Assembly: GCA_902546725.1 (NCBI GenBank)
Contig: CACCLB010000006.1
Location: 56,817 to 120,816, forward strand
DNA from: an uncultured Bacteroidota bacterium
GTDB lineage: Bacteria > Bacteroidota > Bacteroidia > Flavobacteriales > Flavobacteriaceae
Reading direction: 5' to 3'
Length of the DNA: 64,000 nt
Positions within the stretch are counted from its first letter, which is position 1. Each line of letters starts with the position of its first letter. The notes under the pieces are model-generated. The model was not told the DNA's origin. It worked only from the letters and a program-made list of their open reading frames with translations, and ran no database searches. Shown piece after piece: positions 16,651 to 24,484 of the stretch. The translations under genes were made by a program, and so were the position numbers.

Positions 16651-17508
16651 ATGAGGCTATATCCCGTAGAAGCTGGTAATTTCAAGTTAGACGGTGGTGC
16701 CATGTTTGGTGTTGTCCCGAAAACACTGTGGGAACGCACCAACCCCTCTGATGATAAAAATAGAATTGAAATGGCGTCGCGTTGCTTGCTCGTTGAAGAG
16801 GGAAAACGACTTATCCTGATCGATACTGGAATGGGTAACAAACAAGGGGATTCTTTTTTTCGTCATTATGGATTATGGGGTGACTACAGTCTCGTTTCTT
16901 CGCTTGCTCTCGCCGGTTTTCATCCTGACGACATCACCGATGTTTTTTTTACCCATTTGCACTTTGACCACTGTGGAGGTGCTGTAAATAAAGACAATAC
17001 AGGAAAATTGATTCCTGCTTTTAAAAATGCCTACTATTGGGTTCATAAATCTCATTGGGAATGGGCTACTTATCCTAATGCAAGGGAAAAAGCTTCCTTT
17101 TTGCCAGATAACATACTCCCTCTTGAACAAAGCGGACAATTAAAATTTATTGAAGACCCTGGGCCATTTATTAAAGAGACCCCCTTTCCTTTCTCCATTC
17201 AACTTATCGATGGGCATACGGAAAAACAAATGCTGCCTCTTATTGAATACCAGGGAAAAAAAATACTCTATGCGGCAGATTTAGTTCCTACTGTGGGACA
17301 CATTCCTATACCCTATATTATGGGATACGACACCCGACCGCTTTTAACTTTAAAGGAAAAAGAGCAAATTTTACACAATTCCTTCGAAAAAGAGGTACTG
17401 CTTTTTTTACAGCACGATCCGCACCACCAACTCATCTCCCTTCAAAATACAGAGAAAGGAATTCGTATGGAAAATCATTATAAATTTAAATCATACTTTA
17501 GTCCCTAA
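16651..17508 (+). CDS. Metallo-beta-lactamase fold hydrolase
   Basis: This is a 285-residue protein with the metal motif HLHFDHCGG near residue 106, a later His in DGHTEKQ and Asp in YAADLVPT, i.e. the HxHxDH...H...D set of binuclear zinc hydrolases. It has no signal peptide. Size and pattern (an early IDTGMGNK loop) are like quorum-quenching lactonases and related enzymes, but substrate specificity cannot be read. It starts one base after the SMP-30-like gene, so two potential lactone hydrolases, one exported and one cytoplasmic, are co-transcribed. Confidence 0.88.
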   Translation: MRLYPVEAGNFKLDGGAMFGVVPKTLWERTNPSDDKNRIEMASRCLLVEEGKRLILIDTGMGNKQGDSFFRHYGLWGDYSLVSSLALAGFHPDDITDVFFTHLHFDHCGGAVNKDNTGKLIPAFKNAYYWVHKSHWEWATYPNAREKASFLPDNILPLEQSGQLKFIEDPGPFIKETPFPFSIQLIDGHTEKQMLPLIEYQGKKILYAADLVPTVGHIPIPYIMGYDTRPLLTLKEKEQILHNSFEKEVLLFLQHDPHHQLISLQNTEKGIRMENHYKFKSYFSP

Positions 17509-17529
17509 ATAAATCTCAAAAAACAAATT

Positions 17530-19362
17530 GTGAAAATACACTTACTTACCCTCGCTATTTTAAGCTGCCTTAGTGTTACCAGAGCACAATATTGGCAGCA
17601 AAAAGTTGATTATATCATGGAAGTCACTTTGGATAGCGAAACGGCTCGCTATAATGGAACTCAGAAATTGATTTACACTAACAATTCTCCAGAGACCCAC
17701 CATAAGGTATTTTATCATTTGTATTACAACGCCTTTCAGCCAGGAAGCGAAATGGCTTTACGGCTTAAAAATGCTGCCGACAAAAACCGGAGGTTTAAAG
17801 TTGATATCGACTCTCTAACCATAGAGCAACAGGGGTTTTTAAGAGTTAAAAACCTTACTCAAAACGGTACTTTGGTTCAAACAGAAGTGGCAGAAACGAT
17901 ATTAGAGGTAACCCTAAACGAACCTCTTTTGCCTGGTGAAAGCACTATTCTTGAATTGAACTTTGAGGGACAGGTTCCTGATGTTGTAAGAAGGGCAGGA
18001 AAAAATTCTGCAGAGGGTGTCGCTTTGTCTATGGCGCAATGGTATCCTAAAATGGTAGAATACGATGTCGAAGGCTGGAATACCGATCCTTACACTGGAA
18101 GAGAATTCCATGGTGTATGGGGTGATTTTGACGTAAAAATTACACTGAATAAAGATTTTACTGTTGCAGCGAGTGGATATTTGCAAAATGCTGATGAAAT
18201 TGGAAAGGGCTATTCTGAAAGAAAAAGACCAAAATCTAAAAAAAGCTTAGTTACCTGGCACTTTATCGCTCCAGAAGTGCACGACTTTACTTGGGCTGCT
18301 GATCCGGATTACATACACGATACCTACCCTGGGCCCAATGGTGTAGAGCTTCATTTTTTCTATAAAGACGATGCTGAAATAATTGAAAACTGGAAAAAGC
18401 TTCAGCCAGATACAGCAAAAATGATGGAATATTACAACACCAAAATTGGTCCCTACCCCTACAAACAATATAGCGTAGTGCAAGGCGGTGATGGAGGTAT
18501 GGAGTATGCCATGCTGACATTAATTACTGGAGGAAGAAAATACGGCTCTCTTTTCGGTGTAACCGCTCATGAATTGGCGCACTCTTGGTTTCAACATATA
18601 CTGGCAACCAACGAAACAAAACACGAATGGATGGACGAAGGTTTTACTTCTTTTATTTCTGCCTTAGCTTCTAATGAAATTTTGGAGCAAAACAAAGATT
18701 TCCCGCTAGAAAGATCTTACAGGGGATATTTCAACCTTGCTAATTCCGGTTTTGAAATGCCTCAGAGCACCAATGCAAACCGCTACAAACACAATTTAGC
18801 ATATGAAAGTACTGCCTATAGCAAAGGTGCTGTGTTTTTAGCTCAATTAGGCTACATCGTTGGTAAAGAAAAGCTTTTTGAAATTCTTCAAGCCTATTAC
18901 GACGAATGGAAGTTTAAACACCCTCAGCCAAACGACTTTAGAAGAATTGCAGAGCGGGTATCCGGTCTTCAATTGCAGTGGTATCTCACCGACTGGACTC
19001 AAACCACAAATAAAATTGACTACGCAATAAATGGTCTAGAAAATACTGAAACTGGGAGCGTACTCCACCTTGAAAGAAAGGAATTAATGCCAATGCCTCA
19101 AGAGGTTTTGGTTGTTTATAAAAACGGTGATACGGCATTACACTACATCCCTATATCACTCATGCGTGGAGAAAAAGAAAACCCTTATGGTATTAGTTGG
19201 ACGGTACATAAAGATTGGGCTTGGGCAAATCCAAAATACGACTTGGCTCTTGATGGAAGTGTTGAGACTATTGAAACAATCATTATTGACCCTAGTAATT
19301 TGATGGCCGACATTGACAAGAGCAATAATTATTATGTCGATACAGAAGAGGATTCAAATTAA
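17530..19362 (+). CDS. M1 family metallopeptidase, exported
   Basis: This is a 610-residue protein with a signal peptide (MKIHLLTLAILSCLSVTRAQ) and a GTG start. The zinc site is complete: HELAHSWFQH with the distal Glu in WMDEGFTSF (HExxH-x18-E). The GxMEN-type exopeptidase motif appears as GGMEYAM. The N-terminal half is the beta-sandwich of M1 aminopeptidases. It should release N-terminal residues from peptides in the periplasm. The 3' end overlaps rnpA by 29 bases. Alternative starts near the GTG exist, but the signal peptide fits this one. Confidence 0.92.
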   Translation: MKIHLLTLAILSCLSVTRAQYWQQKVDYIMEVTLDSETARYNGTQKLIYTNNSPETHHKVFYHLYYNAFQPGSEMALRLKNAADKNRRFKVDIDSLTIEQQGFLRVKNLTQNGTLVQTEVAETILEVTLNEPLLPGESTILELNFEGQVPDVVRRAGKNSAEGVALSMAQWYPKMVEYDVEGWNTDPYTGREFHGVWGDFDVKITLNKDFTVAASGYLQNADEIGKGYSERKRPKSKKSLVTWHFIAPEVHDFTWAADPDYIHDTYPGPNGVELHFFYKDDAEIIENWKKLQPDTAKMMEYYNTKIGPYPYKQYSVVQGGDGGMEYAMLTLITGGRKYGSLFGVTAHELAHSWFQHILATNETKHEWMDEGFTSFISALASNEILEQNKDFPLERSYRGYFNLANSGFEMPQSTNANRYKHNLAYESTAYSKGAVFLAQLGYIVGKEKLFEILQAYYDEWKFKHPQPNDFRRIAERVSGLQLQWYLTDWTQTTNKIDYAINGLENTETGSVLHLERKELMPMPQEVLVVYKNGDTALHYIPISLMRGEKENPYGISWTVHKDWAWANPKYDLALDGSVETIETIIIDPSNLMADIDKSNNYYVDTEEDSN

Positions 19363-19684
19363 ACGCTTAAAGGGAAAAACTGATGTTGATCTGCTTTTTG
19401 ACAAAGGTGAGATTGTACAGACAAAAACCCTGCTTTTAAAATATTTAAAAAACGCTGAACAGAATTTCTACTTCTCGGGGGTTTCCGTGCCTAAAAAATC
19501 TTTTCAAAGAGCAGTTGATAGAAATCGCATCAAGAGGTTGTTGCGTATAGCTGTTAAAGAATTACCTCCTGAGTCCCTATTTTCTGGTTCAGGAATGCTT
19601 TTGTTTAGGGGACAAAAATCTCCTCCCCTTGATACCTTAATTAAAGACGTACAGTCTTTGTTCAACTGTGTAGGTAAAAACTAG
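19334..19684 (+). CDS. rnpA: Ribonuclease P protein component
   Basis: This is a 116-residue basic protein of normal RnpA size. The RNA-binding signature VPKKSFQRAVDRNRIKRLLR is complete. RnpA is the protein cofactor of RNase P, which matures tRNA 5' ends. I chose the ATG at 19334 (MSIQKRIQIKRLKG) rather than an upstream TTG. It begins inside the M1 peptidase gene. rpmH is not next to it, unlike in many other phyla. It shares a CTAG tetramer with the convergent acetyltransferase gene, each stop lying within it. Confidence 0.93.
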   Translation: MSIQKRIQIKRLKGKTDVDLLFDKGEIVQTKTLLLKYLKNAEQNFYFSGVSVPKKSFQRAVDRNRIKRLLRIAVKELPPESLFSGSGMLLFRGQKSPPLDTLIKDVQSLFNCVGKN

Positions 19685-20133
19685 TACTCAAGTGTCATCG
19701 CTATATGCGGTATTCCGTCTTCCAAATACTCTTCTCCTACCGTTTTAAAACCGTGAACATTGTAAAAAGGAACCAGATGTGATTGGGCAGAAATTTTTAT
19801 TGGCACACCATTAAAATGTTCGCCTGCTCTTTCTAAACTATATTTCACCAATTCATGTCCAAAATTTTGTGATCTATGCGTCTGTGCCACCACAATTCTT
19901 CCGATTGCTGTATATGATTTATATGCGTGCCCAGCCCGTAATATTCTTGAGTAAGCAACTGGTTTTTTGCCTTTATCAATGCCGATGATATGGAGAGCTG
20001 CTGTATCTTTTCCGTCTATATCTTGATAAACACAGTCTTGTTCAACAACAAATACCTCGGCTCTTAAAGCAAAGAGATCGTGCAGTTCCTTTAACGAAAG
20101 CTCTTCAAACTGTTTACATTCAAAATGGAGCAT
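19681..20133 (-). CDS. ElaA-like GNAT acetyltransferase
   Basis: This is a 150-residue single-domain GNAT protein. ELHDLFALRAEVFVVEQDC and the following YQDIDGKD match ElaA, and IGRIVVAQTHRSQNFGHELV is the acetyl-CoA pyrophosphate loop (RxxxxGxxL form). The substrate of ElaA proteins is not settled. The gene is followed one base upstream on the same strand by rpiB, so the pair may form a small operon, with promoter sequence in the AT-rich intergenic region beyond rpiB. Confidence 0.82.
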   Translation of the reverse strand: MLHFECKQFEELSLKELHDLFALRAEVFVVEQDCVYQDIDGKDTAALHIIGIDKGKKPVAYSRILRAGHAYKSYTAIGRIVVAQTHRSQNFGHELVKYSLERAGEHFNGVPIKISAQSHLVPFYNVHGFKTVGEEYLEDGIPHIAMTLEY

Positions 20134-20134
20134 C

Positions 20135-20566
20135 TTATGAACAAGCTATTTTATCTACTCTTTTTTGGTGACGTCCTCCCTCAAAGGCAGTGGTAATAAA
20201 AACATCTACCATTTCTAGGGCATCTTGTATAGATACAAAACGCGCAGGTATGCTTAATATGTTGGCGTCGTTATGTTGACGAGCCAAACTAACGATCTCT
20301 GCATTCCAGCACAGTGCTGCTCTTATGTCCTGGTGTTTATTAGCGGTCATGGATGCACCATTACCACTCCCACATATAATTATTCCTAATGCAGATTTTT
20401 TAGAAGAAACATCTTCGGCAACAGGATGTATAAAGTCTGGATAATCCACACTGTCTTCTGTGTTTGTACCGTGGTTATAAACAATATGCCCTTTTGATTC
20501 TAAATGAGTAACGATCTCCTTTTTGTACACTGGACCAGCATGATCATTTCCAATACTAATATTCAT
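20135..20566 (-). CDS. rpiB: Ribose-5-phosphate isomerase B
   Basis: This is a 143-residue RpiB/LacAB protein. The start MNISIGNDHAGP is the family start; longer frames upstream run into AT-rich noncoding DNA. The active-site Cys lies in IICGSGNGASMTANK, and the phosphate-binding region is HQDIRAALC with RQHNDANILSIPARF. It interconverts ribulose 5-phosphate and ribose 5-phosphate in the pentose phosphate pathway. It points left, away from the candidate origin. Confidence 0.93.
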   Translation of the reverse strand: MNISIGNDHAGPVYKKEIVTHLESKGHIVYNHGTNTEDSVDYPDFIHPVAEDVSSKKSALGIIICGSGNGASMTANKHQDIRAALCWNAEIVSLARQHNDANILSIPARFVSIQDALEMVDVFITTAFEGGRHQKRVDKIACS

Positions 20567-21060
20567 TTTTAATGTTTTAAGTAAAATTATAAAAGCTTTA
20601 TTGATTGTTAACGAGCTGTGAACTTGTTTATTCAATAGTTGTTTACAAATTTTAAAAAACTATTCTCATAAAAACATATTTTATTTCCTCTATAAAAAAA
20701 CAAAAAACGGCCAAGTTTTAACTTAATATTTATATCAAATTAGTTGACTAAAAATATGTGTTTATCAATAATAATAGATGATGAAATTTACCCTTTTTTA
20801 TATACAATTCGCGTTATAAACAACAGGTAAACAACATCCACAAAATTTTGATTTTTAAGGGTTTATTATGTGAACTTCTTTTAAAAAGCTGTGGATTATT
20901 TTACTCCTTTTTAATACAAAAGAAAAAATCAATTATTTTATTATTACTACTAACAAACTATATACACCATCATATTTTAAAAGAAATAAAAATAAATTAA
21001 TTAAATATGTTAATAGTGTTCATAAGTTGAGGAAGATGATTATCGTACCTTTGCTGTAAG
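20567..21060. other. oriC: Candidate replication origin (AT-rich intergenic region)
   Basis: This is the longest gene-free stretch in the window, between divergent rpiB and rnr. I counted 72 G or C in 20641-21000, i.e. 20%. Near-consensus DnaA boxes (TTWTNCACA) with one mismatch are TTATAAACA at 20814-20822, TGTGGATTA (reverse of TAATCCACA) at 20890-20898 and TGTTCATAA (reverse of TTATGAACA) at 21017-21025; ACATCCACA at 20834-20842 has two mismatches. A nearly pure AT run at about 20974-21015 could be the unwinding element. Two parS sites lie 8 to 10 kb away. The promoter of rnr occupies the right edge. Proof would need GC skew or read-depth data. Confidence 0.5.
21046..21053 (+). promoter_or_regulatory. 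-7 box TACCTTTG for rnr
   Basis: TACCTTTG fits TAnnTTTG and ends 18 bases before the ATG at 21072. A GTTG lies 16 bases upstream of the box. Confidence 0.5.
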
Positions 21061-21071
21061 CCATTAACTAG

Positions 21072-23228
21072 ATGTCTAAAAAGAAGAAAGATTTAAAAAG
21101 ATTAGAAGGAAAAATAGTCTCACTATTTAAAAATTCCCCAAAGACAATTTTTAACTACAAACAGCTTGCCTCCAAACTTGAGATTAGAGATACAAAGGGA
21201 AGAAATAATATTATTCGCGTATTGAATCTGCTCAATAATAAACAAATCATTGTAGCTAATCAAAGAGGTAAGTACCATTACAACAAACAGAAGCAAAAAA
21301 CAGAAGAAGCTTGCCTTCGTATTATACCTACAGGCAAAGGGGTGGTTAAGATCGAGGGCTATGAAGAAGTGCTTATTGTCCCAAGAAAACAGTTAAATAG
21401 GGCATTGGATGGTGATTTAGTAGAAGTCAGTATTCACAGAAAAGATAAATTTTTTGAGGCTCATGTCGTGTTTATAGTCGAAAGAGCCCAAAAAGAGTAT
21501 GTTGGTGTTTTGGAGCGGCAGAAAGATTTTGCTTTTGTCAATTGCAGAAACAGTAAAAGTTATACTGATTTTTTTATTGAAAAGAAAGACTTACAAGAGT
21601 ATAAGGACGGAGAAAAGGTGGTTGTTGTCTTTAAATCGTGGGAAAACAACAAAGACGCGCCCCACGCAACTATTGTAAAAAGTCTTGGTGTACCTGGTGA
21701 AACAGAGACAGAGAATCACGCAATATTACACGATTACGGCCTACCATACGAATTTCCGCAAGGTATAGAGCAAGCAGCAGCAAAAATATCCACGTCTATC
21801 GATAAGAAAGAAATAGAAAAAAGAAAGGATTTTAGAAAGACACTTACTTTTACTATAGACCCAAAAACAGCGAAAGATTTTGATGACGCTCTTTCTTTTA
21901 AAGACCTTGGTGATGGCAAGATAGAAGTAGGTATTCATATTGCAGACGTATCTCATTATGTGACACCAAACTCTTTGCTGGACGCAGAAGCATATGAGCG
22001 TGCAACATCTGTCTATCTCGTCGATCGGGTGGTGCCTATGTTGCCGGAAGCACTCTCTTACGGCTTGTGTTCATTAAGACCAAAAGAGGAAAAGCTTACT
22101 TTTTCTGCAGTTTTTACTTTGGACTCCTCAGGAAAAGTTTTAAAAGAATGGTACGGAAGGACAGCGATATTTTCCGATTATCGCTTTGCTTATGAGGAAG
22201 TACAGTATATGTTAGAACACCAAAAAGCTGAGGTAGATTCATCAGTTTCTTTAACAAATCACAAATACACAGTACCTGACAAAGTTTTTGCTGCAATACT
22301 GGAGTTGGATCGTCAAGCAAAGCTTTTAAGAAAACAGAGAATGAAAAAAGGAGCAATTTCCTTTGATCGTGTTGAGGTAAATTTTAATCTAAATCAGGAC
22401 AATAAGCCAGATTCGGTATTCTTTAAAAGTTCAAAAGATGCGAATAAATTGATTGAGGAATTCATGCTTTTGGCAAACAGAAAAGTTGCTGCTTTTATAG
22501 GCTCACAACAAAAAAAATTCCCTTTTGTCTATCGTGTCCACGATGATCCAGAAGAGCAAAAATTAGTAAACTTAAGGCAGGCGGTAAGTACTTTTGGATA
22601 TTCATTCAACCCAACAACAAAGGGAATAAATAAAGAAATCAATAATCTATTACTTTCTTGTCAGGGGAAAAAGGAACAGAACCTAATTGACACCCTAACT
22701 TTAAGATGCATGTCTAAAGCAGAATATACAACTGAGAATATTGGACATTACGGCTTGGCATTTTCTTATTACACCCATTTTACATCACCCATAAGACGTT
22801 ATCCTGATGTTTTGGTTCACCGTTTACTACAAACCTTCTTAGACAAAGGCCCTCCAGTTTCAGAAGTTGCTCTTAAAGAAGCATGCGAACACAGTTCTCA
22901 AAGAGAGCAATTGGCAACCAAAGCAGAAAGAGAATCTATAAAACACATGCAAATGGTCTTTATGGAAGACAAAGTTGGTCAGGAGTTTGAAGGTGTAATT
23001 TCAGGGGTAACCGACAGGGGGCTCTATGTAGAGTTAATTGAGAATAAATGTGAGGGAATGATCCGTACGGTAGATCTAAAAGATGATTACTTTTATTTTG
23101 ACATGGACAGACACGCATTAATAGGCGATAGAACAAAAAAGGTATATCAGCTCGGGGACCCAATAAAAATTGAGGTAAAAAAGGTCAATATCATAAAACG
23201 TTTCTTAGACTTTGCTCCCATTAAATAA
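21072..23228 (+). CDS. rnr: Ribonuclease R
   Basis: This is a 718-residue 3'-5' exoribonuclease. It has an N-terminal winged-helix-like region, cold-shock-like RNA-binding domains, the RNB catalytic core with TIDPKTAKDFDDALSF and HIADVSHYV (metal-binding Asp cluster), and a C-terminal S1 domain (EGVISGVTDRGLYVEL). It degrades structured RNA. The length is normal for Bacteroidota. It is the first gene right of the candidate origin, reads away from it, and is followed 17 bases later by a DUF2807 gene. Confidence 0.95.
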   Translation: MSKKKKDLKRLEGKIVSLFKNSPKTIFNYKQLASKLEIRDTKGRNNIIRVLNLLNNKQIIVANQRGKYHYNKQKQKTEEACLRIIPTGKGVVKIEGYEEVLIVPRKQLNRALDGDLVEVSIHRKDKFFEAHVVFIVERAQKEYVGVLERQKDFAFVNCRNSKSYTDFFIEKKDLQEYKDGEKVVVVFKSWENNKDAPHATIVKSLGVPGETETENHAILHDYGLPYEFPQGIEQAAAKISTSIDKKEIEKRKDFRKTLTFTIDPKTAKDFDDALSFKDLGDGKIEVGIHIADVSHYVTPNSLLDAEAYERATSVYLVDRVVPMLPEALSYGLCSLRPKEEKLTFSAVFTLDSSGKVLKEWYGRTAIFSDYRFAYEEVQYMLEHQKAEVDSSVSLTNHKYTVPDKVFAAILELDRQAKLLRKQRMKKGAISFDRVEVNFNLNQDNKPDSVFFKSSKDANKLIEEFMLLANRKVAAFIGSQQKKFPFVYRVHDDPEEQKLVNLRQAVSTFGYSFNPTTKGINKEINNLLLSCQGKKEQNLIDTLTLRCMSKAEYTTENIGHYGLAFSYYTHFTSPIRRYPDVLVHRLLQTFLDKGPPVSEVALKEACEHSSQREQLATKAERESIKHMQMVFMEDKVGQEFEGVISGVTDRGLYVELIENKCEGMIRTVDLKDDYFYFDMDRHALIGDRTKKVYQLGDPIKIEVKKVNIIKRFLDFAPIK

Positions 23229-23245
23229 TTGAAGATTTTTGCTTT

Positions 23246-23938
23246 ATGCTTAACAAAAAAATTATACTGACATTGTTTTTAGTTGTGAGCGTTTATCTTG
23301 TTAACGCACAGGACAATCAAAGAAGGACGCTTACGTCCTCACCCTTTATTGGAGTTAAAGTTTATTCTGGGCTAGAAGTTAATCTAATCGCCTCAGAAGT
23401 TAACAAAGCGGTAGTCTATGGTTCCCAATCAGACGACGTAATTCTGGGAATGAAAAATGGGGTATTGCAACTTAAAATTGCTTTAGGCAGCCTTTCAGAT
23501 TCGCTACCGACCCGTGTAGATTTATATCACAGCAAATTATTAAATGAAATAACGGCCACACAGCAAGCGAAAATAACCTCACAAGTTCCACTAGTACAAA
23601 CAAGCCTTAATCTAAAGTCAAGTACAGCAGCAGTTATGGATTTCGAAATTTATACGGATCGTTTGGATGCAGTAGCAACAAATGGTGGGAGAATCGAGTT
23701 AGAAGGAACCGTATCTAGTTTTAACCTCAATGTAAACACTGGAGGAAGTTGTGAAGCAGAACAACTGCAAACGACTCAAGTACAAACGAAATTAATTGGA
23801 GGCGGGTATGCGTATGTAACAGTTTCAGACTTAATTAACGCCGAGGTTATAGCAGGAAGTGTACTTCGTGTCTACGGCGATCCAGTAAAAAAAGTTTATC
23901 AGAAAAAGCTAGGAGGAAAACTCTATTTTGAAAAATAA
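23246..23938 (+). CDS. DUF2807 (GIN-domain) exported protein
   Basis: This is a 230-residue protein with a signal peptide ending near VNAQ (residues 1-21). The rest is beta-rich, repeating a pattern typical of the auto-transporter-adhesin-head GIN domain (DUF2807): FIGVKVYSGLEVNLI, LYHSKLLNEITATQQAKI, LNVNTGGSCEAEQL, VIAGSVLRVYGDP. These proteins form a right-handed beta-helix in the periplasm or on the outer membrane; the function is not established. It probably shares the rnr transcript. It ends 2 bases before the convergent tRNA-Cys. Confidence 0.8.
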   Translation: MLNKKIILTLFLVVSVYLVNAQDNQRRTLTSSPFIGVKVYSGLEVNLIASEVNKAVVYGSQSDDVILGMKNGVLQLKIALGSLSDSLPTRVDLYHSKLLNEITATQQAKITSQVPLVQTSLNLKSSTAAVMDFEIYTDRLDAVATNGGRIELEGTVSSFNLNVNTGGSCEAEQLQTTQVQTKLIGGGYAYVTVSDLINAEVIAGSVLRVYGDPVKKVYQKKLGGKLYFEK

Positions 23939-23940
23939 AG

Positions 23941-24011
23941 AGGCATCGAGCGGATTCGAACCGCTGTACAAGCTTTTGCAGAGCTCTGCCTAGCCACTCG
24001 GCCACGATGCC
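23941..24011 (-). tRNA. tRNA-Cys (GCA)
   Basis: The minus strand folds into a 71-base tRNA. The acceptor is GGCATCG with CGATGCC and discriminator T, the anticodon GCA lies at 23977-23979 in the loop CTGCAAA, and the T arm is GCGGTTCGAATCCGC. The CCA is not encoded (the following bases read CTT), so it must be added by the CCA enzyme. It lies 21 bases after folB on the same strand and is probably processed from the folB transcript. Confidence 0.95.
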
Positions 24012-24032
24012 ATGGGTCAAAAGTACTAATTA

Positions 24033-24407
24033 TTAATCGAATTTTACCCCCGATCGTTCGAGTTCTAATTCAACGGCGACTTCTTCAACATTTCCACCGA
24101 TAGGAGGGTTTTGTTTGGCGACTTTTACCCTTGCCATAGAAACCTCTAGGTGTTCTTTAAATATTCTTTTAATGATCCGATCAGCCACCATTTCAAGCAA
24201 TTTGGCACGTATACCCATTTCCTCTTTTACAATTGCATGTAAGGAAACATAATCTACTGTATCACCCAAGGCGTCTGTACTGGATGATTTTTCCAAGTTG
24301 CTGTGTACAACGACATTGACAACATAGTCGCTACCGATTTTTTCTTCTTCATCCATACAACCGTGAAAGGCGTAAAGACGGATATTTTTCAAAAATATTT
24401 TTCCCAT
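24033..24407 (-). CDS. folB: Dihydroneopterin aldolase
   Basis: This is a 124-residue FolB with the usual start MGKIFLKNIRLYAFHGCMDEE (AFHG motif with substrate-contact residues), the middle DTVDYVSLHAIVKEEM, KLLEMVADRI and the C-terminal KVAKQNPPIGGNVE loop. It cleaves dihydroneopterin to 6-hydroxymethyl-dihydropterin in folate synthesis. I placed the start at 24407 because a promoter box ends 8 bases before it and upstream residues do not match the family. It is divergent from glnS. Confidence 0.92.
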   Translation of the reverse strand: MGKIFLKNIRLYAFHGCMDEEEKIGSDYVVNVVVHSNLEKSSSTDALGDTVDYVSLHAIVKEEMGIRAKLLEMVADRIIKRIFKEHLEVSMARVKVAKQNPPIGGNVEEVAVELELERSGVKFD

Positions 24408-24415
24408 TGAGATTG

Positions 24416-24423
24416 CAAATATA
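24416..24423 (-). promoter_or_regulatory. -7 box for folB and tRNA-Cys
   Basis: Minus-strand TATATTTG, 8 bases before the folB ATG, so the transcript should have almost no leader. Confidence 0.55.
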
Positions 24424-24484
24424 AAGACAGTTTTCGCTTTTCTTCCCATCTTTGCATTCATTATCTTTACCACAAATAATTATC

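Noticed and set aside
20567..20640. N-terminal extension of rpiB up to 20635
   Set aside because: The 23 extra residues are not RpiB-like; the family start MNISIGNDHAGP lies at 20566.
24452..24484. Upstream TTG start for glnS
   Set aside because: The extra 11 residues are not GlnS-like, and the ATG at 24485 gives the standard length.
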